Assembly: GCF_029892285.1 (NCBI RefSeq)
Contig: NZ_JARXVM010000001.1
Coordinates: 496,001 to 560,000, forward strand
DNA: 64,000 nt
Direction of reading: 5' to 3'
Source: Rhizobium sp. SG_E_25_P2
GTDB lineage: Bacteria; Pseudomonadota; Alphaproteobacteria; Rhizobiales; Rhizobiaceae
The notes beneath the pieces were generated by a model. The model worked only from the letters and a program-made list of their open reading frames with translations. It had not been told where the DNA came from and did not search any database. Shown here piece by piece: positions 27,396 to 36,811 of the stretch. Position 1 is the first letter of the stretch; the number at the start of each line of letters is the position of its first letter. Both the position numbers and the translations under genes were made by a program.

Positions 27396-28100
27396 TCAAT
27401 CCTCGTCGGGTTCGGCCACGGCGCGGAGCTTGCGGGTGCGCAGGAGGATGGCTGAGCCCTTGCGTTCGATCGCGCCTTTCTCTTCCAGCGAAAGAATGGC
27501 GCGGTTGATCTTGGGCCGGGAGGCGCCGACGACGCTAGCGATTTCGGACTGCGACAGGCCGATCTTCAGCACCGCCTCTTCCGGAGGGTCGTCGCCATGC
27601 ACCTGACGCATCGACAGAAGAAAAAACCGGGCGACGCGGGAATCGAGATCGTAAAGCGCCAGCGTCTCCAACTGCTCATTGGTCTCGCGCAGGCGGCGGC
27701 AGAGAAAGCGCATCACCGCCTGCATCGCTGAGGGATTTTTCGCCAGGAAGGCCGCGAAATCCGCTTTGGCGATGACATAGCCGTCCGTGGCGACCGCGGC
27801 GGTCGCATCGGCGGACCGCGGTTCGCCATCGATGACAGCCATTTCCCCGAGAAGACCGCCATCTTCCATATGCCTGAGCGTCAACTCGCGTCCCTGGGGC
27901 GTGATCAGTGACAGCTTGATGCGGCCCGAGGCGACCAGGATCATATAGTCGCCGGGATCGCCGCGCTGAAAGATCACCGCTCCAGCCGGCCATTTGCGCT
28001 GCTGTGCGAGCGCGCGCACCTCGTCGATCAGGACCGGGGTGAATTCCTCGAAGATCGGGAAGGATCGCCAGAAGGCGACGCTTTTGGGGCTTTCTGCCAT
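27396..28100 (-). CDS. Crp/Fnr-family transcriptional regulator
   Basis: 234 residues. A cyclic-nucleotide-binding fold covers about 10-130, with IFQRGDPGDYMILVASGRIKLSL near 40-62 and LLGEMAVIDGEPRSADATA near 82-101 (the phosphate-binding cassette region). A Crp-type helix-turn-helix follows (LSQSEIASVVGASRPKINRAIL near 180-201). ATG at 28100 has GGAG six bases upstream, better than the ATG at 28115. It converges on the MoeB-like gene (10 bases). It may or may not control the divergent cellulose operon across a 266-base gap. The effector is unknown. Confidence 0.88.
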   Translation of the reverse strand: MAESPKSVAFWRSFPIFEEFTPVLIDEVRALAQQRKWPAGAVIFQRGDPGDYMILVASGRIKLSLITPQGRELTLRHMEDGGLLGEMAVIDGEPRSADATAAVATDGYVIAKADFAAFLAKNPSAMQAVMRFLCRRLRETNEQLETLALYDLDSRVARFFLLSMRQVHGDDPPEEAVLKIGLSQSEIASVVGASRPKINRAILSLEEKGAIERKGSAILLRTRKLRAVAEPDED

Positions 28101-28214
28101 GCGGGCTCCATCCATCAGGCGACACGGCGGCTGAGACCAGACGCCTCTGCAAAATACTCATGGTTTACAAGGACTCAACAAAGCCTTGCTTCATTCCCCT
28201 TTACAGGCGCCAAA

Positions 28215-28230
28215 TTAACCGAGGCTTTAC
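28215..28230. promoter_or_regulatory. CtrA-like motif upstream of the cellulose operon
   Basis: TTAA, seven bases, TTTAC, against the alphaproteobacterial CtrA consensus TTAA-N7-TTAAC. One mismatch. It lies about 140 bases before bcsA, inside the divergent control region. Such a short motif can arise by chance. Confidence 0.25.
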
Positions 28231-28366
28231 CACTTCGCCTTGTTTTAGCCGTCTTGGATGAACCTTTCCAGCCGATTTACCTTTTGGGGAGCTTTTGGCG
28301 ACATAGGATCATGCTGTCTCGGAATGGGCCATGAAGGCCTTATTGGTGAAGGGGCATGGAGAGCCA

Positions 28367-30631
28367 ATGGCGCGCGTGATTTTCTCATTTTTGGGAATGG
28401 TGTCCGGACTTATCGGTCTTGGGCTGTTGCTTTTGCCGATCAGCCTGCAGGCGCAGCTTGTGCTGAGCTTCGGCGCTCTCGGTTGTATGTTCTTCACCAT
28501 GAGCCGGCCAGACAACAAGATCTTCCGGATGATGTCCTTCGGCTTCGTGAGCCTGCTGGCGCTGCGCTACGGCTATTGGCGCACGGTGGACACGCTGCCC
28601 AGCATCTATGAACCCTGGAACTTCATTCCCGGCTTCCTGCTCTATCTCGCCGAAATGTACTGCCTGGCGATGCTGTTCGTGTCGCTGTTCATGCTGGCCG
28701 ATCCCTTGAAGCGGCAATCGCCCAGCCTGCCCAAGATCGAGGACCTGCCGACCGTCGACGTCTTCGTGCCAAGCTATAACGAGGACGCCGAACTGTTGGC
28801 GGTGACCCTTGCCGCCGCCAAGGCCATGGCCTATCCCAAAAACAAGCTGACCATTTATCTGCTCGACGACGGCGGCACCGACGCCAAGCGCAATGATCGC
28901 GATCCGCGCAAGGCGCTGGCCGCCATCCATCGCCACGAGCAGCTCAAGGCGCTGTGCGACGCGATGGGCGTGGTCTACCATGCCCGCAAGGAGAACAGCC
29001 ACGCCAAGGCCGGCAATCTCAATGAAGGCCTGAAGATCTCGAAGGGCGAACTCGTGGTGGTGTTTGACGCCGACCATGCGCCGGTGCGCGATTTCCTCAA
29101 GGAGACCGTGGGCTTTTTCCGCGAGACGGAAAAGCTCTTCCTCGTCCAGACGCCGCACTACTTCCTCAATCCCGACCCGTTGGAAAAGAACCTTCAGACC
29201 TTTGCGCGCATGCCGTCGGAGAACGAAATGTTCTATTCGATCATGCAGCGCGGGCTCGACAAATGGGACTCGTCCTTTTTCTGCGGCTCGGCGGCGGTGC
29301 TGTCACGCAAGGCGCTGGAAACCACCAACGGCTTTGCCGGTCAGTCGATCACCGAGGATTGCGAGACGGCCTTAGCGCTGCATTCGCAAGGCTGGCATTC
29401 GATCTATGTCGACAAGCCGCTGATCGCCGGCCTGCAGCCGGAAACCTTCGTGTCCTTCATCGGCCAGCGCGCCCGCTGGTGCCAGGGTATGCTGCAGATC
29501 CTCATTCTCAATCGTCCCTTCCTCGCCAAGGGGCTGAAGATGCAGCAGCGTATCTGCTATGCCGGCATCAACCTGTTCTGGCTGTTTCCGCTGTCGCGGC
29601 TGGCCTTCATGTTCTCGCCGCTGCTCTACATCTTCTTCTCGCTGGAAGTGTTCCAGTCCAACATTACCGAATTCGCCTCCTACGCGCTGACCTATCTGGT
29701 CGCGTCCTACGCGCTGCAAAGCTATCTCTATGGCCGGGTGCGCTGGCCCTGGGTGTCCGAGCTTTATGAATATGTGCAGTCGGTGATGCTGTTCGGCTCG
29801 ATCGTGTCGGTGGTGCGCAATCCGCGCAAGCCAACCTTCAACGTGACGGCAAAAGGCCAGACGCTCGACAAATCCGGCATGAGCCCGATCGCCAAGCCCT
29901 ATTTCGCCATCTTCTTCATCCTGCTGGTCGCCGCCGTCTATTCGGGCTTCCGCTACATGACCGAACCCCTGTCGGGCGATCTGCTGATGATCGTGGCCGG
30001 CTGGAACCTGATCAATCTGGCGCTGGCGGGCGCGTCGCTTGGCGTGGTGGCCGAACGGCGCGAACTGAGGCGCAACCAGCGCCTGCCGGTCAAGCGCCAT
30101 GCGCTGATGCGCATCGGCGACAAGCTGCATTCGGTGATCGTGCGCGACGCCTCGAGCGGCGGCGTCGCGGTGGAGTTTCTCGACGGCGAACCGCAGGCCG
30201 CCGAGATCGGCCAGCTCTCGGGCACATTGGAACTGAGACGCGGCGGCGAGGCGATTTCAGCGGAAATGGTGCTGCGCGGCGTCCGACGTTCGCCGGAAGC
30301 GCCCACCGCCTGGGGCTTTGCCTATCGCGAACGGACGCCGGCGACTTTCGCAGTCATCGCCGATCTGATGTATTCCAAGCAGGCGGTGCTGCAGGACCGG
30401 CTGAACCGGCGCCAGGTGCGGCTGGGCTTCTTTGCCGGCACGGTGAAATTCGCCGCCTGGACCTTCTCGGAAACCTTCAGGGCATTGCGCTATTCGCTCG
30501 GATGGATCGGCGAAAGCGAGGTCGCGTCCGAACCTGATGCGCCGATCGAAATCAAAGCCGCGAGCGTCAGGATGACGCCGATGGAGATCGAGGCTGAGCT
30601 GACCAAGGCCGCAGGAGGTCTCCGTGCGTAA
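28367..30631 (+). CDS. bcsA: Cellulose synthase catalytic subunit BcsA
   Basis: 754 residues, inner-membrane GT2 processive synthase making beta-1,4-glucan from UDP-glucose and moving it out. All catalytic marks are present: FVPSYNEDAELL near 127, LLDDGGTD, the DADHAP DxD near 232, TED in SITEDCETAL near 330, and QRARWCQGM (QxxRW) near 367. A PilZ domain follows (residues about 565-660) with RNQRLPVKR and DASSGGVAVEF, matching the RxxxR...DxSxxG c-di-GMP site. ATG at 28367 has GGAGAG upstream; the earlier ATG at 28331 lacks a site. It is the first gene of a four-gene operon. Confidence 0.97.
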   Translation: MARVIFSFLGMVSGLIGLGLLLLPISLQAQLVLSFGALGCMFFTMSRPDNKIFRMMSFGFVSLLALRYGYWRTVDTLPSIYEPWNFIPGFLLYLAEMYCLAMLFVSLFMLADPLKRQSPSLPKIEDLPTVDVFVPSYNEDAELLAVTLAAAKAMAYPKNKLTIYLLDDGGTDAKRNDRDPRKALAAIHRHEQLKALCDAMGVVYHARKENSHAKAGNLNEGLKISKGELVVVFDADHAPVRDFLKETVGFFRETEKLFLVQTPHYFLNPDPLEKNLQTFARMPSENEMFYSIMQRGLDKWDSSFFCGSAAVLSRKALETTNGFAGQSITEDCETALALHSQGWHSIYVDKPLIAGLQPETFVSFIGQRARWCQGMLQILILNRPFLAKGLKMQQRICYAGINLFWLFPLSRLAFMFSPLLYIFFSLEVFQSNITEFASYALTYLVASYALQSYLYGRVRWPWVSELYEYVQSVMLFGSIVSVVRNPRKPTFNVTAKGQTLDKSGMSPIAKPYFAIFFILLVAAVYSGFRYMTEPLSGDLLMIVAGWNLINLALAGASLGVVAERRELRRNQRLPVKRHALMRIGDKLHSVIVRDASSGGVAVEFLDGEPQAAEIGQLSGTLELRRGGEAISAEMVLRGVRRSPEAPTAWGFAYRERTPATFAVIADLMYSKQAVLQDRLNRRQVRLGFFAGTVKFAAWTFSETFRALRYSLGWIGESEVASEPDAPIEIKAASVRMTPMEIEAELTKAAGGLRA

Positions 30632-32843
30632 ATCTCAATCCCTGATCAACGCAACCCTGCTCCTTTCGGCGCTGTCGACACCGGCGCTGAGCGCGGATAA
30701 CCCGCTTCTGCCGTCCAGCGTGACGCCCGCCGGCGCGGTCGAGCCCAAGGCGCAAGCGATCGCCGCCGCCAGCGGGCTCACGCCCTTCATCGAAGCGGCG
30801 ACGCGGTTTCGCCTGTCCGGCGAGAGCGACACGGCGGAATTCACCTTCTGGGCCAGCAAGGCCGAGGCCGAGGCCGGCGGCGACATCGTGCTCGCCTACA
30901 AGAACGCTGTGTCCGTGCTGCCCGACACCGGGCGCGCCAGCGTGGCGATCAACGGCAAGCCGGCGGGAGAATTCAAGATCGCCTCGCCTTTCGATTTCAC
31001 CCCCCAGAGCTTCAAGGCGGCCCCCGGCTCTTTGCGGGCCGGCTACAATGTCGTGCGGCTCAAGATCGCGCAGCATCATCGCATCGATTGCTCGCTCACC
31101 GCCACATACGAACTGTGGACGGATGTCAGTTCGGCGCGGAGCGGCTTCCGACCCGCAAATCCAGGCATGGTTGGCGTGCTTGCCGATCTCAACAAGGCCG
31201 GACGGCTGGCCAACGGCTCGACCGACCTGCGCGTGGTGACGGACACCAAAACTGACGCGAGCCTGCTCAACGCGGCTTCTGGCGTCGCCCAGGCCGTCGG
31301 CCTCTATCTCGGTCGGCCCGATCTCACCGTTTCCCTCTCCGATCGCCCGGGTCAGGGCCCGGGTATCGACCTCTATCTGATGATCGGCGGACCGGCCGGC
31401 GTCAGCGTGGCCCCCGGCGGCGAGGCAGGCCGCATCGCCGTCACTTTCCGCGCGCCGTCTTCCGCTGCGGTCCATGACCTTCTCGTCGAAACGGTGAAGA
31501 AGGACATGATGACGGGTCTTCGCGACCTCAACGCCCGCAAGCGTTTCGCCGAGGTCAGGCTCGACGCCGGCAAGACCGCGACGCTGAAGGAGATGGGGTT
31601 CCATAGCGAGCCCTTTGCCGGCCGGATGATGCGGACCCGCTTCGACATGACCATGCCGGCCGACTTCTACCCCGCCGACTACGGCTCGGTGGCGCTGACG
31701 CTGAATGCGGCCACCGCGCCGGGGCTCGAACCCCAATCGCAGATGCTGGTGCGGGTCAACGACGTGGTGGTCAACGCCTTCCCCTTCCGCAACACCGACG
31801 GGCAGAATTTCGACGGCAAGCTGATCGAATTGCCGCTGCGCGCTTTCAGGCCGGGCGTCAACCGGGTGGAAATGCTGGCGGAACTGCCGCGCGCCTCCGA
31901 TAAGGCCTGCACGCCCGACACGCGCGAGGACATCAAACCGCGCTATATCCTGCTCGACACGACCAGCATCGGCGTGCCCGAACTGGCCCGCGTCACCCGC
32001 CTGCCGGACCTCGGCGCCATGGCCGGCTCCGCCTATCCCTATGGCGACGGCAAGCCTTTCCCTGTCTATCTCGACCAGGCAACGCCGCAGGCGGCGGGGG
32101 CCGCGCTGACGCTTCTGGCGCGGCTGGCGCAATCGGCAAAGGCGCCCGTCAATGCGGATTTCAGGATCGGCAAGCCGGGCGGTCCGATCGCGGGCGATGC
32201 GCTGGTGCTGATCGGCGCGGGCGAAAACGAGGAAACAGCCGCCGACGACAGAACCATTCCCGCCGCGGTGAGCTTAGAGCAGACCGGCGCGATCGAGGTC
32301 GCAGCAAGCGGCGGCGAGGATCAGTTGATCACCGCGTTCAGACAATCGGCGACCGATGACGGCGCGGACCTTTCCTGGTCTAGCCGCTTCAGCGCGACTG
32401 CAGACAGGCTCGGCCACCGCTTCAAGCGCTGGCTCAATTATCAATCGGAAACGACGAGCGCGCCGGATCTCAGGAACGCGCTGGTCACCATCGCCCAATC
32501 TCCATCCGCAGGCGACGGCGCCACGACCGAGATTCGCGCCAACACGCCTGAAGATCTCGCGCTCGGCGTCAAGAAATTGGCGAGTTCGGACATCTGGCCT
32601 CGGCTGGGCGGAGGCGCAGCCGCCATTGCCGCCGACACTCTGACGCTCGCAGCGCTTGACGGCGCATCGCCCCGCTTCAGCGACGTTACCGAGCAGAGCG
32701 TCGGCAACTACCGCCGCATCGCAGCAGCCTGGCTGTCGGACAATTTCAAGATCTATGTCGGGCTGGTGATCGGGCTGATCGGCTTCTTCGCCGCCTGGTT
32801 AGGCTTTGTCGTACAACGCAAGGGCACAAGGAGCGACGCATGA
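30624..32843 (+). CDS. bcsB: Cellulose synthase periplasmic subunit BcsB
   Basis: 739 residues. A signal peptide (about 1-24) is followed by a large periplasmic region of alternating carbohydrate-binding and flavodoxin-like domains (for example YNVVRLKIAQHHRIDCS near 140 and VNRVEMLAELPR near 412), then one C-terminal membrane helix (KIYVGLVIGLIGFFAAWLGFVV, near 710-732), which anchors it to BcsA. It guides the emerging glucan. The start is GTG with an excellent AGGAGG, and it overlaps bcsA by eight bases. Confidence 0.93.
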   Translation: MRKSQSLINATLLLSALSTPALSADNPLLPSSVTPAGAVEPKAQAIAAASGLTPFIEAATRFRLSGESDTAEFTFWASKAEAEAGGDIVLAYKNAVSVLPDTGRASVAINGKPAGEFKIASPFDFTPQSFKAAPGSLRAGYNVVRLKIAQHHRIDCSLTATYELWTDVSSARSGFRPANPGMVGVLADLNKAGRLANGSTDLRVVTDTKTDASLLNAASGVAQAVGLYLGRPDLTVSLSDRPGQGPGIDLYLMIGGPAGVSVAPGGEAGRIAVTFRAPSSAAVHDLLVETVKKDMMTGLRDLNARKRFAEVRLDAGKTATLKEMGFHSEPFAGRMMRTRFDMTMPADFYPADYGSVALTLNAATAPGLEPQSQMLVRVNDVVVNAFPFRNTDGQNFDGKLIELPLRAFRPGVNRVEMLAELPRASDKACTPDTREDIKPRYILLDTTSIGVPELARVTRLPDLGAMAGSAYPYGDGKPFPVYLDQATPQAAGAALTLLARLAQSAKAPVNADFRIGKPGGPIAGDALVLIGAGENEETAADDRTIPAAVSLEQTGAIEVAASGGEDQLITAFRQSATDDGADLSWSSRFSATADRLGHRFKRWLNYQSETTSAPDLRNALVTIAQSPSAGDGATTEIRANTPEDLALGVKKLASSDIWPRLGGGAAAIAADTLTLAALDGASPRFSDVTEQSVGNYRRIAAAWLSDNFKIYVGLVIGLIGFFAAWLGFVVQRKGTRSDA

Positions 32844-35032
32844 CACGTTCCATCCTGTTCACGGGCGTTTGCCTTCTCTGCCTGTCGGTCGGCGCTGCGA
32901 AAGCGGCCGATCCCGCCAGCCCGCTGGTGGCGCCCGCTCCATCCACGAGGCAGGCGATGCAAACCCTGCCGAATGCGGCTCCGACAGCGACCGAGGCGAC
33001 GAAGCCGAAAGCCGTGACGGTCGCGGTCAAAACGGCAGGAGGCCCCGACTCCATTGAACTCGCAGCACTGTATTACTACGCCCGCAACAAGGAAGAAGCG
33101 CGGCTGAAGGCCGAATTCGCGCGGCTGCAACACAAATATCCCGGCTTCGAGATGCCTCAGGATCTCTATCAGCCCACCGCCAAGCCTGTGGACGAAAGCC
33201 GTATCTGGGCGCTCTACGCCAAGGACGATTTCGCCGGTGTCGACGCCGAGATGGCCCGGATCGCAGCCGAACGCCCGGACTGGAAGCCGAGCGGAGACTT
33301 CGCGGCGAAGTTTGCCCGCAAGAAAATGCGCTTTGCCGTGACCGCCGCAGTCAAGGCGCGCAACTGGCAGGGCGCGGCCGCAGCGGGCGCGTCCATCGAT
33401 CCGGCCACGGAAAAAGAGGTGGATCTGGTCTGGGACATGATCGACGCCTATTCGGCGCTGGGCGACCGGGACCGGCTGGCGAGGTTTTACCGGGCGCTGC
33501 TGTTCCGCGATCCCGCCCATCAGATTTCTAAATCCGCGATCGTGGCGACGATCAAGAAATCCACCCGCGACTTCACGCCCGACGACGTGCGCGGCGTGAT
33601 GGCGGTGTTCGCCGCCGATCCGGTGATCAGCGCCGGCCTTTCCAGCGTCACGACCGATTTGACCCGCAGAGCGGTGGCTGAGTTCAATACGGACAAGGCG
33701 AAGACCGAACCGCTCGCCAAGACCGACATCGACGCGCTCGCGAGCGCCGCGACCGAAGGCAAGGCGCCGGCCGATTTTTCGCTGCTCGGCTGGTATTATC
33801 TGAAGATCAAGGAGCCGGCCAACGCCGGCGCCTGGTTCCGCCGCGCCATCGAGGCGGAGCCGACTGCAGATCACGCCAAGGGCCTCTATCTCTCGCTGAT
33901 GGGACAGGCGCGCGATCAGGAAGCCTATGAGCTTGCCGTGACCTACAAGGCCGCGCTGATTTCCGATCCTGTCTTCCTGATGAACGCGCTCGCGGCCCGC
34001 ATTACCGGTCCGCATGCCGAAGGCGTGAAACCCGACGCCGTGGCCGCCTATGCCGAGGCGATTCTCGCCGCCAAGAGCGGACCGCATGCCGAAATCCTCG
34101 CCTGGTACGCCTATAATAGCGGCCAGTTTCCCGCCGCGCGCGCCTGGTTCGACAAGGCTTTCGCCTGGGAGCCCAATGAGGCGCGGCTGAAGGGCCTGGC
34201 GCTGGCGGAGGGACAGTTGGGCGATCGCGCCGCGCTGGTAGCTCTCTACAAGGCCTATGGCAAGACCTATCCCGCCATCTGGGACGACGTGCACCTCGCC
34301 AAGAAGGGCGCCAGACGCGCAAGCGCCAGGCCGGTGATCGACCAGATGCAGGTAGGCGCCTTGGAAACCAAACAGCAGGCCCGAGAACCCGACTTCATCG
34401 AAACGTCGCCGCAGCGCGCCGAGCCCCAGCAGGCCGAGTCCGTGCGTCGCAGGCGAAGCGTCGCCGCGAGCGGTTTCGACGCGTTGCTTGGGCAGAAACG
34501 GTTTGGCGACTGCGTGGCCGCGATCACGGCCCGGGAGACGACACAAGGGCTCAAGCCTGGCGACCAACTGGTCAAGGGCTGGTGCATGATGGGCCTGAAG
34601 CGGAATTCCGAAGCGCAGGCCGCCTTCAGCGCAGCCCTCTCCGGCGGCGGCAAGACCCAGAGCGACGCCGCTTACGGTCTCGCGCTGACGCTTCTGCGCA
34701 ACCAGATGACCAGTGAGGCCCAATCGGTGATCTCGCTCTATCCGCTGGGCGGCGCCCGTGACAAGGAGATCCGGCTGGAGATCTATTGGCAGATGGCGCG
34801 CGCCGCGTTCGACCGCAAGGATTACCGCCAGTCGCTCGACGCGCTCAACGAACGCATCCGACTCGCCCCGGAGCCGGTGGGCATGACGCAATTGCGCGCT
34901 TGGGCGCATTACAATCTTGGCAACAAGGCCGAGGCAAAGGCGATATTCGAAACGCTCGCGGACTATGTTGATGACAGCGGCGTGCGGCGCGGGCTGGCCG
35001 CAGCGACCAGCGGACCGACAGGAGGACGCTGA
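32840..35032 (+). CDS. Periplasmic TPR-repeat protein of the cellulose operon
   Basis: 730 residues with a signal peptide (about 1-22). After a Pro/Ala-rich linker, helical repeats fill the protein. TPR/Sel1-like units can be seen at FSLLGWYYLKIKEPANAGAWFRRAIEAEP (near 310-340), ILAWYAYNSGQFPAARAWFDKAFAWEP (near 420-447) and LVKGWCMMGLKRNSEAQAAFSAAL (near 575-600). No beta-barrel follows, so this is not a full BcsC. It resembles the TPR protein of rhizobial-type cellulose operons sometimes called BcsK. It probably bridges the synthase and the cell envelope. It overlaps bcsB by ATGA. Confidence 0.82.
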   Translation: MTRSILFTGVCLLCLSVGAAKAADPASPLVAPAPSTRQAMQTLPNAAPTATEATKPKAVTVAVKTAGGPDSIELAALYYYARNKEEARLKAEFARLQHKYPGFEMPQDLYQPTAKPVDESRIWALYAKDDFAGVDAEMARIAAERPDWKPSGDFAAKFARKKMRFAVTAAVKARNWQGAAAAGASIDPATEKEVDLVWDMIDAYSALGDRDRLARFYRALLFRDPAHQISKSAIVATIKKSTRDFTPDDVRGVMAVFAADPVISAGLSSVTTDLTRRAVAEFNTDKAKTEPLAKTDIDALASAATEGKAPADFSLLGWYYLKIKEPANAGAWFRRAIEAEPTADHAKGLYLSLMGQARDQEAYELAVTYKAALISDPVFLMNALAARITGPHAEGVKPDAVAAYAEAILAAKSGPHAEILAWYAYNSGQFPAARAWFDKAFAWEPNEARLKGLALAEGQLGDRAALVALYKAYGKTYPAIWDDVHLAKKGARRASARPVIDQMQVGALETKQQAREPDFIETSPQRAEPQQAESVRRRRSVAASGFDALLGQKRFGDCVAAITARETTQGLKPGDQLVKGWCMMGLKRNSEAQAAFSAALSGGGKTQSDAAYGLALTLLRNQMTSEAQSVISLYPLGGARDKEIRLEIYWQMARAAFDRKDYRQSLDALNERIRLAPEPVGMTQLRAWAHYNLGNKAEAKAIFETLADYVDDSGVRRGLAAATSGPTGGR

Positions 35033-36009
35033 TGGCCACGTTTTTTCATCACGGCGCTGTTATCGCTGCGCTCTCATTGCTGGCGGGTTGCTCGACTTCG
35101 GGGCCTGACCCGTATCTGACCACGCAGGCCGTCTCCGCCAAACCGCAATCGTCTGTGTCGACAGTCGCGCCGCAATTCGCCGCCGCGCAATTGCCGCAAC
35201 TCGCGGGCCCTGCCCTCCTCGTGCGCCAATCATTGGATGGCGACCACTTCCGCCAGGAGATCGTCTACGCCAACCGCACAGCGCTGGCGGGCGAGAACCT
35301 GCTGACGGTGATGGCGGGACCGCCGAAGGAAAACAGCCTGCTGCAGCCGCCGAGCGCTGCCGAAGTGCGTCGGGAAATGCGCGCCATGCTGCCCGCCGGC
35401 GTCTCCCCCGAGATGGGCGCGGCGCTCGGCGCCAATATCAACGGACGCTACGGCTATGCGACCGCGAGCCTGCCGGGCGGCGGCGCCTGCCTCTATGCCT
35501 GGCAGCGCATCAAGAGTGTCAACGCCGGCGATAAGACCGGCTTTGCCGGACTGGCCGATGAACGCATCGCCGCACAGATCCGGCTCCGCTATTGCGATCC
35601 GGCGCTGAACGAAGCCCAGATCCGTCTGCTGATGGACGGCCTTTCGATGCGGCCGATCAGCGATGCGACAATCGACATGCTGCGCTATGCGGCGGGCAGC
35701 GGCGTCAATGCCGTCATCGCGCCACAGCCAGCAATCATCGCGCCTGTGGCGGCGACGGAGCCCGCAACAGTCTCGAAGCCGCGCATCCGCAAGGCGCGAG
35801 TTGAGCCTCAGCAAACAAGCGACGACTGGCGCCAGGACGCCGAGGCCGCGCCGGTGACGGTTCCGGGTGGTGAAGAGCCGGGAGCTGTGATGCGGGCGGC
35901 AGCGCTGGTGCCGCTGCCCGAGGAGGGCGCGAGTGCAACAGCCAAGCCAACGGAGACGTCAGTGGCGGCTCCGGCTGGGCCTGCCGTAACAGTGCCTTTG
36001 CCGGAATGA
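35032..36009 (+). CDS. bcsN: Lipoprotein, BcsN-type cellulose biosynthesis protein
   Basis: 325 residues. The N-terminus is a lipoprotein signal with lipobox LAGC-S near residue 20. The middle (residues about 55-215) resembles the BcsN family: LLVRQSLDGDHFRQEIVYANRTALAGENLLTV near 62-93, a conserved Arg/Cys-rich block (CLYAWQRIK near 150, RLRYCDPALNEAQ near 182), and a Pro/Ala-rich low-complexity tail. BcsN occurs in alphaproteobacterial cellulose operons; its role is not established. It overlaps the TPR gene by one base (TGATG). The family call rests on motif memory and context, so it is moderately sure. Confidence 0.68.
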   Translation: MATFFHHGAVIAALSLLAGCSTSGPDPYLTTQAVSAKPQSSVSTVAPQFAAAQLPQLAGPALLVRQSLDGDHFRQEIVYANRTALAGENLLTVMAGPPKENSLLQPPSAAEVRREMRAMLPAGVSPEMGAALGANINGRYGYATASLPGGGACLYAWQRIKSVNAGDKTGFAGLADERIAAQIRLRYCDPALNEAQIRLLMDGLSMRPISDATIDMLRYAAGSGVNAVIAPQPAIIAPVAATEPATVSKPRIRKARVEPQQTSDDWRQDAEAAPVTVPGGEEPGAVMRAAALVPLPEEGASATAKPTETSVAAPAGPAVTVPLPE

Positions 36010-36013
36010 TCGC

Positions 36014-36781
36014 TCACGCCTTGACCGCGACGATGAACAGCCGTGGAAAAGCGAGCAGCACCCGGCCATCGGCTCGCGCGGGATAGACGCTGGCGATGCG
36101 GGCGGTATAATCGACGAGGAAATCCTCGCGCATATCCTCCGGAACCCGCTCAAGATAGGGCCGGAGACCAGTGGCCCGCACCCAATCGACGATCGCGTCG
36201 GGGCCTGTCATCACATGATAATAAGTGGTGCGCCAGAGATCGACGCGCGACGATTTCAGCGCGAGACGGTCGTAATAGCTCTCGGCCGAGGGCAATGGAG
36301 GGCGGCGCACGCTCGTGGAAAAGCGCGCGCGCCAGGGCCCCGTAACGGCGCTCTCCTCCATCATCAGATGGCTCGGCTCATCGAGATTATCAGGCATCTG
36401 CACGGCGAGCGCGCCGCCGGGGACGAGATCATCCATCAGCCGCTCGAGAAGGGCGGGATGATCGGGCAGCCACTGAAACACCGCATTGGCGAACAGCAGA
36501 CCGGCCGACGCAGCGGGACGCCAGTCGGCCAGATCGCCTTTCAGAAACGGCGTATCCGGCAGTCGGCGCCGTGCTGACGCAAGCATGTCGTCATCGCTGT
36601 CGAGGCCGGACACTTGGCTCACGCCAAAACGCTCGACCAGCAATTCGGTGGAATTGCCGGGGCCGCAGCCGAGATCGAAGACAGGCGCGTCGCCGATATA
36701 AGGGACGCGCGACAGGAGCTCACGGGCGGGCCTGGTGCGTTCATCCTCGAATTTCAGATAGCGTTCAGCCGACCAGGCCAT
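36014..36781 (-). CDS. tam: Trans-aconitate 2-methyltransferase
   Basis: 255 residues, soluble SAM enzyme that methylates trans-aconitate, a spontaneous and inhibitory product of the TCA cycle. Family marks are [17 protein letters not shown] at the start, SAM motif [14 protein letters not shown] near residue 35, [14 protein letters not shown] near 98, [14 protein letters not shown] near 124, and the C-terminal [15 protein letters not shown] ending. AAGGAGG precedes the ATG. It is a single gene convergent with the cellulose operon, five bases from bcsN. Confidence 0.92.
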   Translation of the reverse strand: MAWSAERYLKFEDERTRPARELLSRVPYIGDAPVFDLGCGPGNSTELLVERFGVSQVSGLDSDDDMLASARRRLPDTPFLKGDLADWRPAASAGLLFANAVFQWLPDHPALLERLMDDLVPGGALAVQMPDNLDEPSHLMMEESAVTGPWRARFSTSVRRPPLPSAESYYDRLALKSSRVDLWRTTYYHVMTGPDAIVDWVRATGLRPYLERVPEDMREDFLVDYTARIASVYPARADGRVLLAFPRLFIVAVKA

Positions 36782-36811
36782 GGGAACCTCCTTCGCCAGC
36801 CGCCGCCGGCT

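Noticed and set aside
30567..32132. A 521-codon frame antisense to bcsB
   Set aside because: It is a shadow. bcsB has a signal peptide, a C-terminal anchor and a ribosome site.
32753..34909. A 718-codon frame antisense to the cellulose TPR gene
   Set aside because: Same reason: the other strand encodes a signal-peptide TPR protein with operon overlaps.
32840..35032. Calling the TPR protein bcsC
   Set aside because: It has no C-terminal beta-barrel domain and is too short for BcsC.
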